Notes: generated from the letters alone by a model not told the origin. DNA of 64,000 nucleotides from Copromyces sp. CBS 386.78 (GCA_030685235.1 MU839103.1:1-64000), one strand, 5' to 3'. Counted from the first letter of the stretch, positions 24,623 through 38,251 are shown. Translations and numbers: made by a program.

Positions 24623-24648
24623 ACAGGCGATTCGAGCCCACACGAGTA

Positions 24649-27600
24649 GGTGCCCCGCATCCGTCCTCTTGAACTTTCAGTCACAAACCACCCGTGTTCG
24701 CTCCTGCCATGTGCAACTGCAAAACTGAAAAAGAGTCTTTTCAGTTGAGGTGTTTGATTGGCCAGGCAGCCATCATGAGCTCTTCAGTCTAGGGCAGTAC
24801 CTCTAGGCAGGAGGTCGTTCTTTCTCATCTCCATGAATCTTGAAATGATAAGGATGCAACCACGCTCGCTCTTCCACGGTTCCATTGCAGCAAATGATGC
24901 GCAGGTTTCTGCAACCCCGTCCTCAACCCTCATTTCGATTTCTATCCTTTGTTGGATGCTCTCCGGCTGGGCGGGCGTCTACAGTAGGCAAGTCCACCAG
25001 ACTCTTCACAGTTTGATATCTCGAGCCGCTTGCGACATGGCCGTCGACGCCGTGGCCCGCCGTGGCCGCATCCCGACAGGCTTTCAGGGCGCTATTCGAA
25101 GTCCAGCAGACCTGATATCTGCAAGACCCTCAACAAGTGCTCATTTCACGCCCTACCTATTTCAGGAAGCATCGTCGACAAGCAGAAAGAAGCAACAAAG
25201 TTGAACAGAAAGCTCCCTGGTGATCCGAGTCTGCAGTACAGGGTTTCATTATTGGCCGCCTCCCTGCAATCCCTTCGATTGAGTGCCATCCGACTCACAC
25301 ACCAATGTACCGGAAGAATTGGCAGAATGCACTCATCACATTGACGGCAACATGGTGGACCAACAACCTTCTGGTCAGCCGAGGCCATCCTTCCTTTTCT
25401 TCCGACGGCCATATCGACGCCCACGCCCACGGTCCCACGGGTGACGACTGACGGCGCTGTGACAACGCTAACTGCTTGAGACGGTCCCAGAACCACTCCG
25501 GCAGCATGGTAACGGTACGGTACCTTGGCAGATACTAGAAAATTCATCATCTGGTTCCAGAAGGCCGGGGTTCCATTTTGAATTCCGGGTCAAGACGTGG
25601 ACAGCCTTTAACTGCTCTGAGCGGCCCACGACGGGCACGGCGACGAGCATGGTCTTGTGAAGATCTTCCCCGCTCATACTACGCCGAGCGCATCAACTAG
25701 TCCCCGCAAATTGCCCATCAACCACGGCTCACAACATCATGCTGGCGAGCCCATGGACTACTGAGTGAGACATCAAATCTCACCTTGATAGCAGTTTTCC
25801 CACGCTTGCTTCGAGAACCCTAACCGAAGGATCCGCGAACATCAAGAGACTTTCTACATTGAGATATCCAGGCGCCCATCATCCCCAAGCACGCGTTTGA
25901 AACATTTTGCTGACGCACCGCAAGCGAAGATCTCGATGGAAGCTCCGATACTCTCGTTAGGAACAGACAAGGCGGGGCAAATTACCATCCTGGACATTTA
26001 CATCATTGCAACCACTCACAAGTTGCTCCCTTGGGAGGGGAAACTAGCGCCGCACGTCATCGGTAACGGCCGATCTGTGACCGTCCACTGACTCTGCATG
26101 GCGGTGATCATAAAAAAGTTTGGAATAGCCGCCATGACAACCTCCAGCTACGCCGACCGGAGCCACCGTGATTGCCATCGTATGCTCTTCTCGCTTCCAT
26201 GTAGGGCCTCCCCCGCATCACAGCAAGGCTCTACCAGTTACGGTCTATGGAAGATGATGTTGTCTCCAAAGAAACGGAACAAACTTTCTCAAACTCCAAT
26301 CGAACCCCGTCAGGCGTCATGTCAGGCATGAATGGGTGGGGGTCCAAGAGGGCGCGGCATATGTCTCTCACATCATCCAGCATGTCTGTGTACGCACGTG
26401 TTCCGGCTGGTTGAAGGAGGACTCTGTGGCAAAAAGCTTCCACTACTCCGTCATTCTCAACAGTGCAAGTGGCTCGGCCTTGGGAATGGGTTGGCTGTCT
26501 GTTCATACTCTAGACTATTAACCAACCGCAGGATTGGATTGGATAAAGGGCTGAACGAGCCACTAGTGAACGGTCAAGCGCTCTCACCAATATCAACATA
26601 CTAATCATCAAACACGGCATGTACAACCCCGTGACTTTCAGGACATGCAAATCATCATAGCCAATCTCAGCAAGGGCCAATGCGAAACAGTGATCGCCGC
26701 CTACCATCATGAAGGCTCACCCGTCTCTTGAGCAACCCATGATTGGATAAGTGCCATGATATTTCCTTTGCTTCCTGGACCCGGCCACCTCCGATATACA
26801 CAAGTTTTCAATAATAAGAGGCCCATCATTTTACGAAGGTTCCAAGTCAGTATTAACAACTGGCACCAATATGTCCGGCAGTGATGCTCCCCAATATCTT
26901 TTCGGTATGATTCTAAGAGTGGCATAAACAGTACTTTCGAAGAAATCTAGCCAAGTCAACCAGAGGAGCACTGTACGATGGAAAATGAATGTCGGCTCTG
27001 TCGGTGCAGATGACTGAAAAGATGGCAGGGCGAAACCTGAAGCACTTCTGTATACGGATATTCGCACCGACCTTGTCCGCAATTGGACTCAAAGAAGGTC
27101 AGTCTCCCTCGAAACCGGTAACACCTGTGGTAGCCTCACGACACAAAGAATTAACGTGCTATGCCTTATATACGGAACCCCGGAGGTGAAATGCTACTGG
27201 GGTTCATTGGAATTGTACGACTCTCTTGGTGCCGTGCATAGGGGTCGGGCCCTTCCTTGTTGAATATTCAACCAAGGTGCTTTGTGCGGGGAGGCCAGGT
27301 TGTTGAACTGACCTGGTCATCACACCTCGATTTCATCACTCATCGACCCCGAACTCACTGTTTGCTCAATCATAATCTCAGTGGCCCTGCTGCTTCATCC
27401 GGTCTGTTGCGCTACGCGTACACCTACAAATGCCTCATATCGGCGTTTATCTGTGCCCTACAACGACAGCAGTCGCACATTTTAGCTTGTGGCACAGTCG
27501 GAAAGGGCAGCGTCAACTCAGCATGACCGATCCCTGCCAAGCACTGGCTCCGAACCAACAGCAGCATGCACGGCAGACAGGATGGAGTACATAGCAACGC

Positions 27601-30600
27601 GGTGGAACGGTTGAGGCTGCCGCAAGATCCTGTCGTGATACGAGACACTCCGCTCGAGGGTTGAAGACATTGAACACACGAACCAACCAACTTCACGGTG
27701 CTACATGCGAGATCGGGTGGACGGTCCTCAGAGTTGAGATGGCAAATGGCGCTCTTCACTGACTTCGATGCGGTGGCCCTTGTTATGTTGGGAGTAAAGT
27801 TGCTGGCGGTTGTCAGGTTCTTAATCCAGGCCTAGCATGAAAACACCAACCAGAAAGGGGCCACCGCCAGTAGCAAAGACATGATAAGGGCTCCTTACTT
27901 AATCAAACACATCGAACCAGATGAGTCCAACTTGTTGTCTATTCTCGGAGACATGATCTCAATGCACAGGAATGGTAACTAAAAACACGATTGCACTTAC
28001 TAACCTTTTGGGTAGTCTATACCTAGCTTGATTCTGACTTGAACTAATATCTTCCCCAGTCAGCAGCTTTCTGCTTCAATGGTCTCAGCGTACGGCTGAA
28101 GGAATATGAGAACAACCCTTGTATGGCGACACCCATCACGTAGCTACCCGCTCAGAAGCTACCCGCCGTCCCGGTGTGATAGTTGCAGCAGCAGTAGCAG
28201 CACTTGAAGGCAGAGAGACAATCGACTTAACAACCCATACGAATCTGAAATCGCATGCTAACTTACACTTACGTCCCTTGCACCCAATATCATCAGTTCC
28301 CGCCGGTAGACGCCGATATGTATGGCCTCCCGAAGGAAATGGTGGCCTATACCGTCATTAAGCTGCCATCATCTCCTCCCTCCTTGCCGGCACCCTATTT
28401 CCAATGACGTCCCAATGTGTCGCACATACACACCCACGCACTACTTGGCTATTTGCCCTGCCTCACTGGGTTTTCGCCAGATGTACAATGCTGACTGACT
28501 ACCCACACCGGGAACTGGACGACGTTGTGTACGCGACATTCTCAGCTTCGTCGGGCCTGTCATCCGCCTTACCAGCAGAAACTGACCTAAACCCGTAGGT
28601 TTGTACGCCGCAGTATGCCCCGTATAGAGGTGGACATCTGTACCTGTGAGCCGGCGGGAAGACAAGCTGCGTACGCATATTCTGCCTTTCTGTTCCCTTA
28701 TGGGGAGAATGGGCGGCAACAGTGACACCCAGTGATCGGTCGCGTCCGACTCAGAATGAGACCAAAACATGTTCTCTATAGGTCGGACGCTAGATGTTGT
28801 CTGGCTCAGTGGCTGAGTGACGTTCAACCCTGTTATGTTGAGCTGGATGACTGACTTCCATAACATGGTTTTGAGCAACGAGTCTTTGCCACACCTGGCA
28901 TTGCGTTGATTGTCATCTCTGGCTTGTAGAGAGGCCATTGCATTTTTCGTGCTCCTAGGTTGGGTGCTCCTGTGTCGATAACCCGATCCCGATAGCCCTC
29001 GTGAAAAGGGGCAAGTCAGTCAAGCTTCTGAGGCTAGTCGTGTCACCTGTAGAGCTGGAGCCGCTGGCTTATGACCTGTTAACACCTAGCCGCAACTCAA
29101 TCTGCGCGGTAAGAATTACTGCTTGATCCATATTGATTCAGCCTCATGGAAATACCACCACGATGGAGCACTCGTCTCCGCGAGAGACGGCGAGTTTCAC
29201 TGATAAACAGTATTCCCGTGCCTCGCCACCGCCCTTGGACACAGTTGAAACACGCCTCATTACCACGTTTTACGGTTGGTACTCGTTGCAGTGTTCATTG
29301 ACATAGATTAAAAAGCCTGGCTATTGAAGCCGTGTGGCGGCGCCTCATCTCATAGATATCTAGCTCCGTCTACAATCGTCTATTGCAGGATGTAACACCA
29401 CAGAGCGATGATTGTCTTGTGGTTAGACAACTTCGCTCACTCAGGAATTACGCTTAACGGATAGTAGTATTATGTCACTTCTTTCTCATTCCGGGAGTAA
29501 CAACGTTAGGCCAAAACACACGAATCGCCGCCTCACTTGTGCAAATCACGTCTGATCTCATTTCACTGCTGATGAACATTTCACCCAACGGCAGGCATGA
29601 CGGCACAGTTGTCTGCACGTCGGACTTTACACGGAACAGACGATATCTGGAAAAATCATTTTAGTGTACGACAAGCCAATAACAAAAAGGTAAGGCGGGT
29701 GAGCAGTTGATCACCCAAACACTACAGCGGGAGATCTCCCGCGGCTGATGATGTTGGTGGCGGGTAGGTATATAAAAAGACATGGCCAGCGGTTGGTTGG
29801 TCAATCCCAACCATTGCACCCAACGCAGGTGCGTTGGAAAACCGGAAACACATCTCATGCCATCAGCTTCCTGGAACAGTAAGTCTAGGTAACCTCACAG
29901 GATAGACACCAAGATCGTTTTTGACTGGCTGTGTGTTAACCGAAACACCAAAAACCGGCTGTATAGGATGTTCCATCCGGACAGCATCACACAACCAGCA
30001 ATGGTAAGGCGGATTTACTTTCCCGTAGTGTGCTGCTGTGCACTGGAAACACAAATGGGTCCAGGACTGAAGTGAACAGAGGAGAGGCCCATTTCCAGAC
30101 GGTCAAGTGCGCTCAGGCTGGTAGGTTGGCCCATTGCTGTGGCTATTGAGGCCCATTTTCACCAGGCAACTTTCCGCTTGATCAGATGGTGATGAGCCAG
30201 CCAGCTTCGTACACCACCCGATCTCCAAGAGTCGGATATGCTGGGGTGGTGATGAGAATCTACCGTGGCACTTGATATCGCGGGGACAATAACCGCAGCT
30301 CCTTGCTCGCGGACTTGCCTAGTCACTCGCTGTTTGGTCTGCGACAGCGGACGTTTCCAACCAAGCACGACATCCCTCAAGGCGAAGAGGATAGAATCTC
30401 CGGGTATCTATTCCGGGTAATAAACCCCGAACGCATATCGCCCTACTAGTTAGTCACCAAGTTCAATCACCAAGACCAACACAGCGCCAAACCCTACTCA
30501 CTGCTTCCCGAAACAAAACCTAAACCAAACCCAAAACCACATAGCCTATGCAATAAGAGACACCGAAAGAAGGACTCGTTGCTCCTTTCTGTTTGACAAC

Positions 30601-33051
30601 AGATGGACAAACCTGCAAGACCTACATCCTTCTATACATACAACTGAAACTCCACAATCACTGCTTCACCACGCGCTTGATCCAACTAAACGCACTGCAC
30701 CGAACCGGCAGAAACACACACCGAGGTCCGAAACAGGAAGCGCTAGAAGAGCGTAGGGCATCAATCATTTGGCGTACTGGTACCCCAATAGCGTGCAGGT
30801 GCACAAGTGCTACGGAGAATAGATTGAAATGTGCTACGGTATGGTGTCAGTTGTGTCAGTGGGGTTAGTCGGTCGGTCGGTCGGTCGGTCGGTCGGTATA
30901 TGGAAGGGGAGATGTTTTGCTTTTACCACAGAGAAAGTGAGCCAGTGAGCGGGTAGGTGAGTGAACACTGAAGCGGGTAAGTGAACACCACCGAACACTA
31001 AACACGGACTCTGATTTCAATACAGGTGAGTAAAGGCAAAAGAAGTGAGCAAGTGGCACGCCCGTCGCCCGTCTGAGATGTCTGAGGCGGATAACTACAC
31101 CTCTGACCTTGGTACACCACATGAGAGTCAGAGAGACATAGACATACTCTAGGAAAGCGGCTGGCTGCCGGTCCGGTAGCCTGAGCCGGGGCATGGCGCG
31201 CGCGCGGCCTGCCAGGCTAGGCTGACTTGAGTGAGTAAGGCGCGCGGGAAGAATTGTTGTTCAACTTTCGGTTTGTGATTGATCACTTGGTGTGTGCAAG
31301 TTTCAAGCCAGCAAGCCAAGCTCCGAGGGTTGTGGGGAAGCGGGAAGCCTCGTTTTCAGAAGAGACAGATTGTGTCTTGGCGAGAGATTCGCGACTTTCC
31401 TTCTCGCTATGCCTGTTCGAGCAGATGCGGAAACGTAGGTCCTTGAGAACATGGAAGGAAGGAACGGTTTGGGGTGAGACTGGAGAGAATTTTCTTGATG
31501 GAACCTTGGTGTGAGGCGCGCCTTCCTTGAATGTTTTGTCACGGGAGATGATTTTCTTCTGGTGGACGCCTGCGCCTTCCTTGAGAGGTTGAAGGATTGC
31601 TACAGTAACGCTGCTTGACTCCTCGCGAAATTTGGCAGAGATGACTTCATCTCTCTGCCGGAAAGAGCAACCAACGGACTGGAGTTCAAAGTCCCGTCTT
31701 CACCACAGCCCCTCGCCCATTCTGCCATGGTAGTCCCGACGTTCAACATGTGGTATCTTACGTACCTCCAACGGGACATGGAAATCAACCTCACTATTTC
31801 CACGCCGCTTTGAGAAGAGAGACTCGGATATCACCAGCAAGCCAAGCCTAGCTCGAGACCAAGTGCAACAAGACGGCAACAGTATGAGCTAGCGAAAACA
31901 CCCCGTTACGAATCAACATGTACACAAGACCATTGATAAGCCTTGCGAGTCCGCAGAATCAAAGGGACGCGTAGCCGGCGGCGATCATAGACCGATTCCC
32001 GACCCTCCCGGCCCTCTCAGAGATTCCGAGGTTGGCCCCAGTCAGCCATGCTAACTAACATTACCAACGGAAGTAGGTATGGGAATGCCAACCTAGCGAG
32101 ATATGTACCTCCGAGGCAGAAAGCAGAGTTGGTATAGATTTGTAGCGTAGAGGTATGTACCTGAAGTAGCCCATCAACGTAGTCAACCAACACACCACTA
32201 TCGACAAGCCAGAATATCCATCACCGCCGCATTTCACACCCCTTCGTCCTTCGTCGTTCTCTCCTCCACCCTTGCCTTCTGTGCTTGCTTGCCCCCATCA
32301 GTCAACTTGTTGGTGTCGGTCCGCAATATCTGGTGACATGAAACCGAACCAAGCAATATCGTTGGAAATGTTAGCCCAACTATATGATAATTTTGTTGAT
32401 ATGTCATTTTCTCACTACCCGCTTGCTCTCGGCTCCCTGCAGATCCAAATAGGTGCTAACAGCACAAGTTGGAAAGAAAACCGAGTGAATGTATGATGTG
32501 ATGTGACGTCCATCGGGATACGCTGCCATGCGGCTTCCCGGCGAGGCGAGCGAGATGCTGCTGCTGCTAGTTGGGACGGGAAGCGGCGGCACTGGGGAGT
32601 TTGGAAAACGTCAAATGTGTGGACGCGATACGCAGCGAGATGACAGTTGAAGCATAGCATAAGAAAGCACATCACGACAGATCTCATCTAGCGGGATGAG
32701 AAAGTGAGAGCCAACAGACAACGAGTATGCTGTTGAACTGGAACGAAAGATTCAGCTTGGATGGATGGATGTACGGAAGGGGATGCCTGGCAAAAGTAGC
32801 AATGAGTGCACTTAAGCGATCAATTAACGCCATTCGCCTCCTTCTGTTTATGTTTTATCTCACCTTGGTGTGTATGTACCGCAGCTCTATGGAAGTCCCT
32901 ACTCTACTTGTCGCTCATAAAAAAACCGTATGCTATAGCTCTGCCTAACAGCGGATGCCTAATCATATACAAAACTGATACCTATAAAGTACAGCATACC
33001 GGTACACTATTCACAGCCCACGACCTACACGGATCAAAAACAGCCTGCTAC
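24649..33051. other. Gene-poor stretch of about 8.4 kb
   Basis: Open frames are short, overlap each other on both strands, and show no recognisable domain or exon chain. I found no tRNA, 5S gene or transposon end. Composition looks like ordinary unique sequence rather than a RIPed repeat. The part closest to 33052 is probably the 3' region of the prp4 gene. Confidence 0.5.
30868..30897. repeat. GGTC microsatellite
   Basis: About seven tandem GGTC units in non-coding sequence. Confidence 0.95.
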
Positions 33052-36000
33052 CTAAGCTCTAGCATGACCCGCCGTGCGCTGCGCATGCGCATGAGCGTGT
33101 CCATGTGAGAAGTGACTCGAGGCCGACGGACCCGCTGCCGTCGCCGCCACCGCCCGCCCGAAGAAGGGATGGTTGAGGGCCTCCAATGGCGTGATTCTCT
33201 TGTCCGGATTGAGCGCCAGGCAGCGTTCCAGGAGGTCAATAAAGTGGTTGAGCTCCTTGGTTTCCGCATCGCTCATGCCGCTGGAGGCGGCCAGGAGACG
33301 GGCCCGCAGATCGCGGGTCGGCTTAACGGTGGCCAGGGTCTTGACGGTGGTCTGTAGCAGGAAGGCGCAAGAAAGTTAGTTTGATTCTCGATTCGGATAG
33401 GTATATTTGGCAAATATTGTTGGAAGAAGAAAGGGAGTGAAAGGGGGAGATGTGTGGCCGGGAAGTGGAGGCTTGAAGAAAGCGTGTCCAAGAAGCAAAG
33501 AGTAGCAGTCGTCTCCCGCGAGCCGCCGTCACAAAAAACAACGACAACGGGAAGGACTGCATGCTCTCCAGTTAGGATAGGGGAAGAAGCGCCACGATGC
33601 CCCGAGTGTATGCGGGTCAAGTTACATTGCCAAGCGGTCAATGCCAAGGCGAGGCACAGCACGACGCCCACTGGGGATATCATCAAATCCTCCCTGTCCA
33701 TCCCTTCTCTCATGCACGTCGGAAGATTGCTGAGCAAACCAACCACGCGGCATGTCCACATCGGATCTAGGATACAAGCCGCCCGGCCTCATCATCCTCT
33801 CACATTAGATCGTCATGATGCCGGAAGACCGAACCAACAAGGGAGATGATGAAGTGATACTCAGACAACACCGCAGATGGAGATGGGAGACATCATGCCG
33901 GGCCGCACACAAGCGCCGTCCTAACCAACCGACCTCCGCGTCCAGACCAAAAAAGAAGCGCGGGAGAGTCGGCCAGAAAGGCCGACCTGATATCTTCAGT
34001 CAGACATGACCATCTTCCGTACACCCCTCCCCCATGAACAGAAGCGAACGTGGTGAACTCGGATGCTGACAATCGGGGAATATCATCTCATGGATTGGTT
34101 GCAATGTGATTGCCTCCGTGCCCCGTGCAGATGCAGGACGGAAGCGCTCAGGAAAAAGACAAAAAGGATATTTTTTTAACGTACCTTTCCAAGGACCTTG
34201 TCCCGCTCAACACTAAGGAAGTTGCCCATGTCGTCCCAGTGCATGCCCCATAAATCACCACGGCGGTACAGCTTGGCGTTCAGCTTGCCGCGGATCTCCA
34301 TAATGGTTTTCAACATCTGGTTGTTGCTGTCGCCCGTAAATAGAATCTTGCCCGTATAGAGCTCATATAAGGTGCAGCCAATAGACCACATGTCTACAGA
34401 GTAGTCATATGGTATGCCTAGGATGACCTCTGGCGCGCGGTAGAATCGACTGACGAGATACGGTGTCACCTCCGTCGAGGCCGTCGCCGCGTCAGACCGG
34501 TCGATCGCCGTACCCAAATCACAGATCTTCAAGAGATTTCGTGCCTCGTTCACCTGTATCAGATATTAGCACCGTGTCTCATCGTAGGGTGTTCGGGAAA
34601 AATCTACCAGAATATTGTCGGGCTTCAGATCAGCATGGATGATGCTGCACTTGCGCATATGGGCAAGGGCAAGAAAGATCTGGTAAGCGTAAACGCGGGT
34701 GGCACGCAAGTTGATGCCAACATTGTTTCCGAACTTCTTCAGCACCTCGCGGAGGTTCATGCTTAGGTTCTCAAATACCATGCACAGATGGCCCTTGTAC
34801 TCGAAGGATCGCTCAAACTTCACGATATGCTTCTTGTCCTCAGGATCGGCTTCGTTCAGCTTCTGCAGAATGGCAATTTCCGTAAAGCCACCCTTCCGCA
34901 GAGCGTCGTTGTTACGCATGATCTTGATGGCAACAGTCTGCTGCGTCGTGAGGTCCAAAGCGCGGGCGACTCCCGAGAACATACCACGGCCGAGAGCCGT
35001 CGACAGCTGGTATCGTCCGTCCAACAGCTCGCCGGGTCTGATCTTGTAGTAACCATCTTTGTCGTCACCTTCAAGCTTACCACCGCCATTGCCCTGGCCA
35101 TCGTTTCCAGCTTTCTTCGCAGCTGCAGGAGCCACAAGCTTCTCCTCGTCGAAATCGTCTGCGAACATGTCAAACTCATCATCGTTGTCTCCGCCCTTCT
35201 CAGGCTGCTTCTCGTCATTTTGCTCTTCTTTGGCAACATCTGCCTGGGCAGGATGTTTAGCTTCTCCATGCAGACCAACATGTCCGTGGCGGAGTTCGTC
35301 ACGACGCTCGTCTTCCTTCATATCAGCGGTAGGATCATAATCAGCGGCAGAGGGACCATCAACTTCCACTTTATCGTTTCCGTTGGCTCTCGCAAGATCT
35401 TGCTCGGCCAGAAAGAAATTGAATGCAGAAGGAGACATGGCGTCTGGCACCTGGGCGGGTGACTGGGTGGGCGACGTAGTAACGTTGGCTAAACATAGTT
35501 AGCGGCTGGAGTAGACAGGTACAAGAAGGGCCTGGAGACTTACTCGACTTGGGGCTGCTGGGCTCTGTTTTCTGGGGAGCTGGAGTATTGAAGCGGCTCG
35601 ACGAGGGGGTGGGCGATGGCTTATCACCTTGTAACGACTGAACACTGGGACTTGCCGCACCTAGACCACGCTGAAGAGCAGCCTGTCTAGCGCGTCGCCG
35701 TCGCTCGATCTCGGCTTGGACACGGGCTTCCTCGTCCATTGCCTCAGACGGGTCCCAGTCCATGTCGGGTTCGGGCTCTTGAGACGCCCCCTGTTGACGT
35801 TGACTGTAGGCAATATTAGCAAGATATTCACCTACTAACGCAATTGGCAGCCGAATAACTTACCCGTCTTGTGAGATAGCAAGTTCCTTGACGCCTCGTT
35901 CAACCGGAACACCCTGACCAGATTTAGCATTTTCCTTGGAAGAATAAGAAGCCCCCATGTGAGCATTTCCTTTAGACATTTCTTGCCCACGCCTGTCATC

Positions 36001-36681
36001 TTTGCCATCTTGGTAGGTTCCTTCGGGCTGAAACGCAACGACGCGGCCCCTATTATTACGCCGTCCTCTGTTATTGTTATCACGGCGACCGCCCTTCGGG
36101 GATCTGCTTCGGTTATTGCGGGGCCTCTTGTTGGCGGAATATGAATCGTAGTCGCGTTCGCGGTCGTAATCGAGTGGCTCGCGGTCACGGCCCCGATCAT
36201 CTACACGGTCGGCGGCCGGACGAGTTGGAGGAGCGGCGTCCCTGGCTGAGCCGTACCGGTTACGGGCCGAAGATGACCGGTCGTCATCATAGTTTATCGT
36301 GCCGCGCGAGGGTGGACGGTCTAGGTCGCGGTACCGGTTACTACCCCTATCATCATCGTAGTGAACGCGGAAGTGTCGGGGATCGCGGCGGTCCCGATCT
36401 CGGTCTCGGTCATGACGATCATCATCGCGCGAACGCTTGAAGCCCCTGGGCGAACGAGGAGGAGAGCGTGGCGACCTGCTGTGACGACTGAAGGAGCCTT
36501 GGCGGATGTGTCCGACTCTGGGTGACTGACGATGGTCAGGGAGCTTGGAGGGTTCGGGGGTGCGCTCGAGTCTGGCTCTTGGTCTGCCGGTCCGGTCAAT
36601 ATCACCGTTCAACTTAGAGTGAGGCAGGGGAGTTGCCTCTGCGATTTCCCCTTCATCCGAGCTAACATCGGGGAATGCCAT
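33052..36681 (-). CDS. prp4: Prp4-type pre-mRNA splicing kinase
   Basis: Five exons: 36681-35864, 35803-35544, 35488-34608, 34553-34185 and 33351-33052. They give 875 residues with all junctions in frame. The N-terminal third is rich in Arg, Asp and RS/RD dipeptides, as in nuclear splicing factors. An acidic linker follows, then the kinase domain: GRGMFSG glycine loop, AIKIMRNN with the ATP-binding Lys, IIHADLKPDNIL at the catalytic loop (HAD rather than HRD, a Prp4 hallmark), CDLG in place of DFG, and SRFYRAPEVILG. Prp4 phosphorylates tri-snRNP proteins during spliceosome activation in fission yeast and mammals; this role is inferred from the family. The ATG at 36681 is the first one in frame. 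The first three introns are 54-60 bases long; the last is 833 bases (33352-34184), which is unusual. The gene diverges from tma7. Confidence 0.92.
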
Positions 36682-37438
36682 TGTGTGCAAACCGACCGCT
36701 TGAATGTGGACGTCCGACGTAGAGAACTAACGCAAAAATGGCCTGTCTGGTTGTGCCAGCTTTCAGAGTCGAGAGAACTGAACAAGAAGCGATTTTGCTG
36801 CTGTCTGTTTTGGGGGAATGGGCAGTTGGGAGAGAGTGTCAGCTTCTTGATCGATAAGGAGTGATTTTGTGAGACGGAGAGCAGAGCCCGACCAGTTTAG
36901 CTTTTCAACTTTGTCAGTTCTACCGCCGAAAGTGGTAGCGTTGTTGATGGAGTTGGGAAAGTGTTGTAGGAGCGTTGGTTGGAGTGGCCACTTGAAGGCC
37001 GAAGACGGTGCTGGATGGAGACTTTGGATCTGTCGTGTCAGGGCTGCAGTCTGGCAATGGACGATAATGACGGAACAAGTTGCAATCCAGTGCCACTGAA
37101 GTCAGTCGTGCTTCTGGGGTTACGCAAAGCCTTACAGCATGCTGCACTAACAGCAAGCACTACTGACTGCAGTACATAGATGTTAGTGTTTAAACACGGC
37201 CGAAGTTCAGCCGCGCCACCAAGCGTGCCTTCTTTTGCCGCCCGTTCTAGAAGGTAGCCTTCTTATCGGCGGCCGCTTTCACCTGTTGATCGGTGGGGCA
37301 CTTTGCCTTTCTCGCATGAAGCCATTTCCCCAAATCGTCAATTCTTCTACTCTTTTGTTGTCGCAAAGACTTTGGCGTCCTCACCAACAACACCTTCTTG
37401 CTCTTTTCAACTCTCTATACCAACCTTAAACCGACAAA
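36682..37438. promoter_or_regulatory. Shared divergent promoter region, prp4 / tma7
   Basis: These 757 bases separate two head-to-head genes and must contain both promoters and leaders. A pyrimidine-rich stretch (about 37340-37420) precedes the tma7 start, as is common for highly expressed fungal translation genes. No specific operator was identified. Confidence 0.6.
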
Positions 37439-38251
37439 ATGGGTGGCGCTGACAGAGCTGGTATGTTTCCTTCCTTTCCGCTAATTGGTCATCGCTTGTT
37501 GTGCTGTGCGACGGCGCTTACTATGGCGATTAACGAAAATCTGGTGACAGCCTCATGCTGACATTCTTTTCTCTCTAGGTGGCAAGGCCAAGCCCCTCAA
37601 GGTGCGTTCTTTTGTGTACCGATTTAAAGACGACGAACTACGGAAGAGAGCGACGACGACATTCAATACCACTGAGCCGCGACTACTAGAGGGATTGAAC
37701 ACTGGATGGCGGCTCTCGGCGACTCCTGCGAACAACCACCAAAAAAGATCGCGGGACGCCTACCCATAGTGTCAAACCCTTCCATAGCCTCGACCCAGTC
37801 TGGCGGAAACAACATAGATCTTCGGCAACGCAGAATGAAGGACTCAGAATTCAGGACTGACCCCGTTCTACCAACAGGCTCCCAAGAAGGAGAAGAAGGA
37901 CCTCGACGATGAGGACAAGGCTTTCCTCGAGAGAAAGAAGGCCGGTACGCAACGCTCCCTCCCTCCCTCCCTCCCTACAGCATCACATCGCATCACATTG
38001 CACCATCATACCACATACACACATGCTTTACCACTTTCACTTCACAACTGCTCTGTTATTCCCACCACCACCTACCTACACCACCCATCACACGTCCCAA
38101 ACATCCGAAACCAAAACCAGCAGCACTAGGCTAACGCAATTCACCCCGAACAACAGAGGAGAAGGCCCGCAAGGAGCTCGCCGCCAAGGCCGGCGGCAAG
38201 GGTCCCCTCAACACCGGTACCCAGGGTATCAAGAAGTCCGGCAAGAAGTAA
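37439..38251 (+). CDS. tma7: Tma7, translation machinery-associated protein
   Basis: Four small exons (37439-37460, 37579-37601, 37878-37944, 38157-38251) encode 68 residues, close to the 64 of yeast Tma7. The product starts MGGADRAGGKAKPLK, has a Lys/Glu-rich helical middle including DLDDEDKAFLE, and ends GIKKSGKK, the family's conserved tail. Yeast Tma7 co-purifies with ribosomes and its loss affects translation; its exact role is not defined. The introns (118, 276 and 212 bases) make up about three quarters of the transcript between start and stop, and exon 2 is only 23 bases. All splice sites are GT..AG and the frame is kept. Intron 3 has a CCCT repeat (about 37956-37976) and the 3' region an AACCG repeat (about 38291-38310). 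The start context is ACAAAATGG. Confidence 0.92.

Larger units (their letters stand above)
24077..24646. mobile_element. MITE-like element with hairpin-bearing inverted repeats
   Basis: The two ends are related inverted repeats, flanked by TA (24075-24076 and 24647-24648), beginning CTCGT.TGGGCTCGAA.CGCC. Each arm then carries a hairpin, followed by GTACATTGAATCGCACAT and a near repeat of the same motif. Weaker similarity, including GTTTTTTTGCA, continues inward, so each imperfect arm is 100-170 bases. There is no coding capacity. The TA flanks suggest the Tc1/mariner superfamily; the hairpins are unusual for it. I saw no second copy in this window. Confidence 0.75.

Noticed and set aside
29824..29843. 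Short palindrome CCAACGCAGGTGCGTTGG
   Set aside because: Isolated, with no flanking repeat or gene context; such palindromes are expected by chance in 64 kb.
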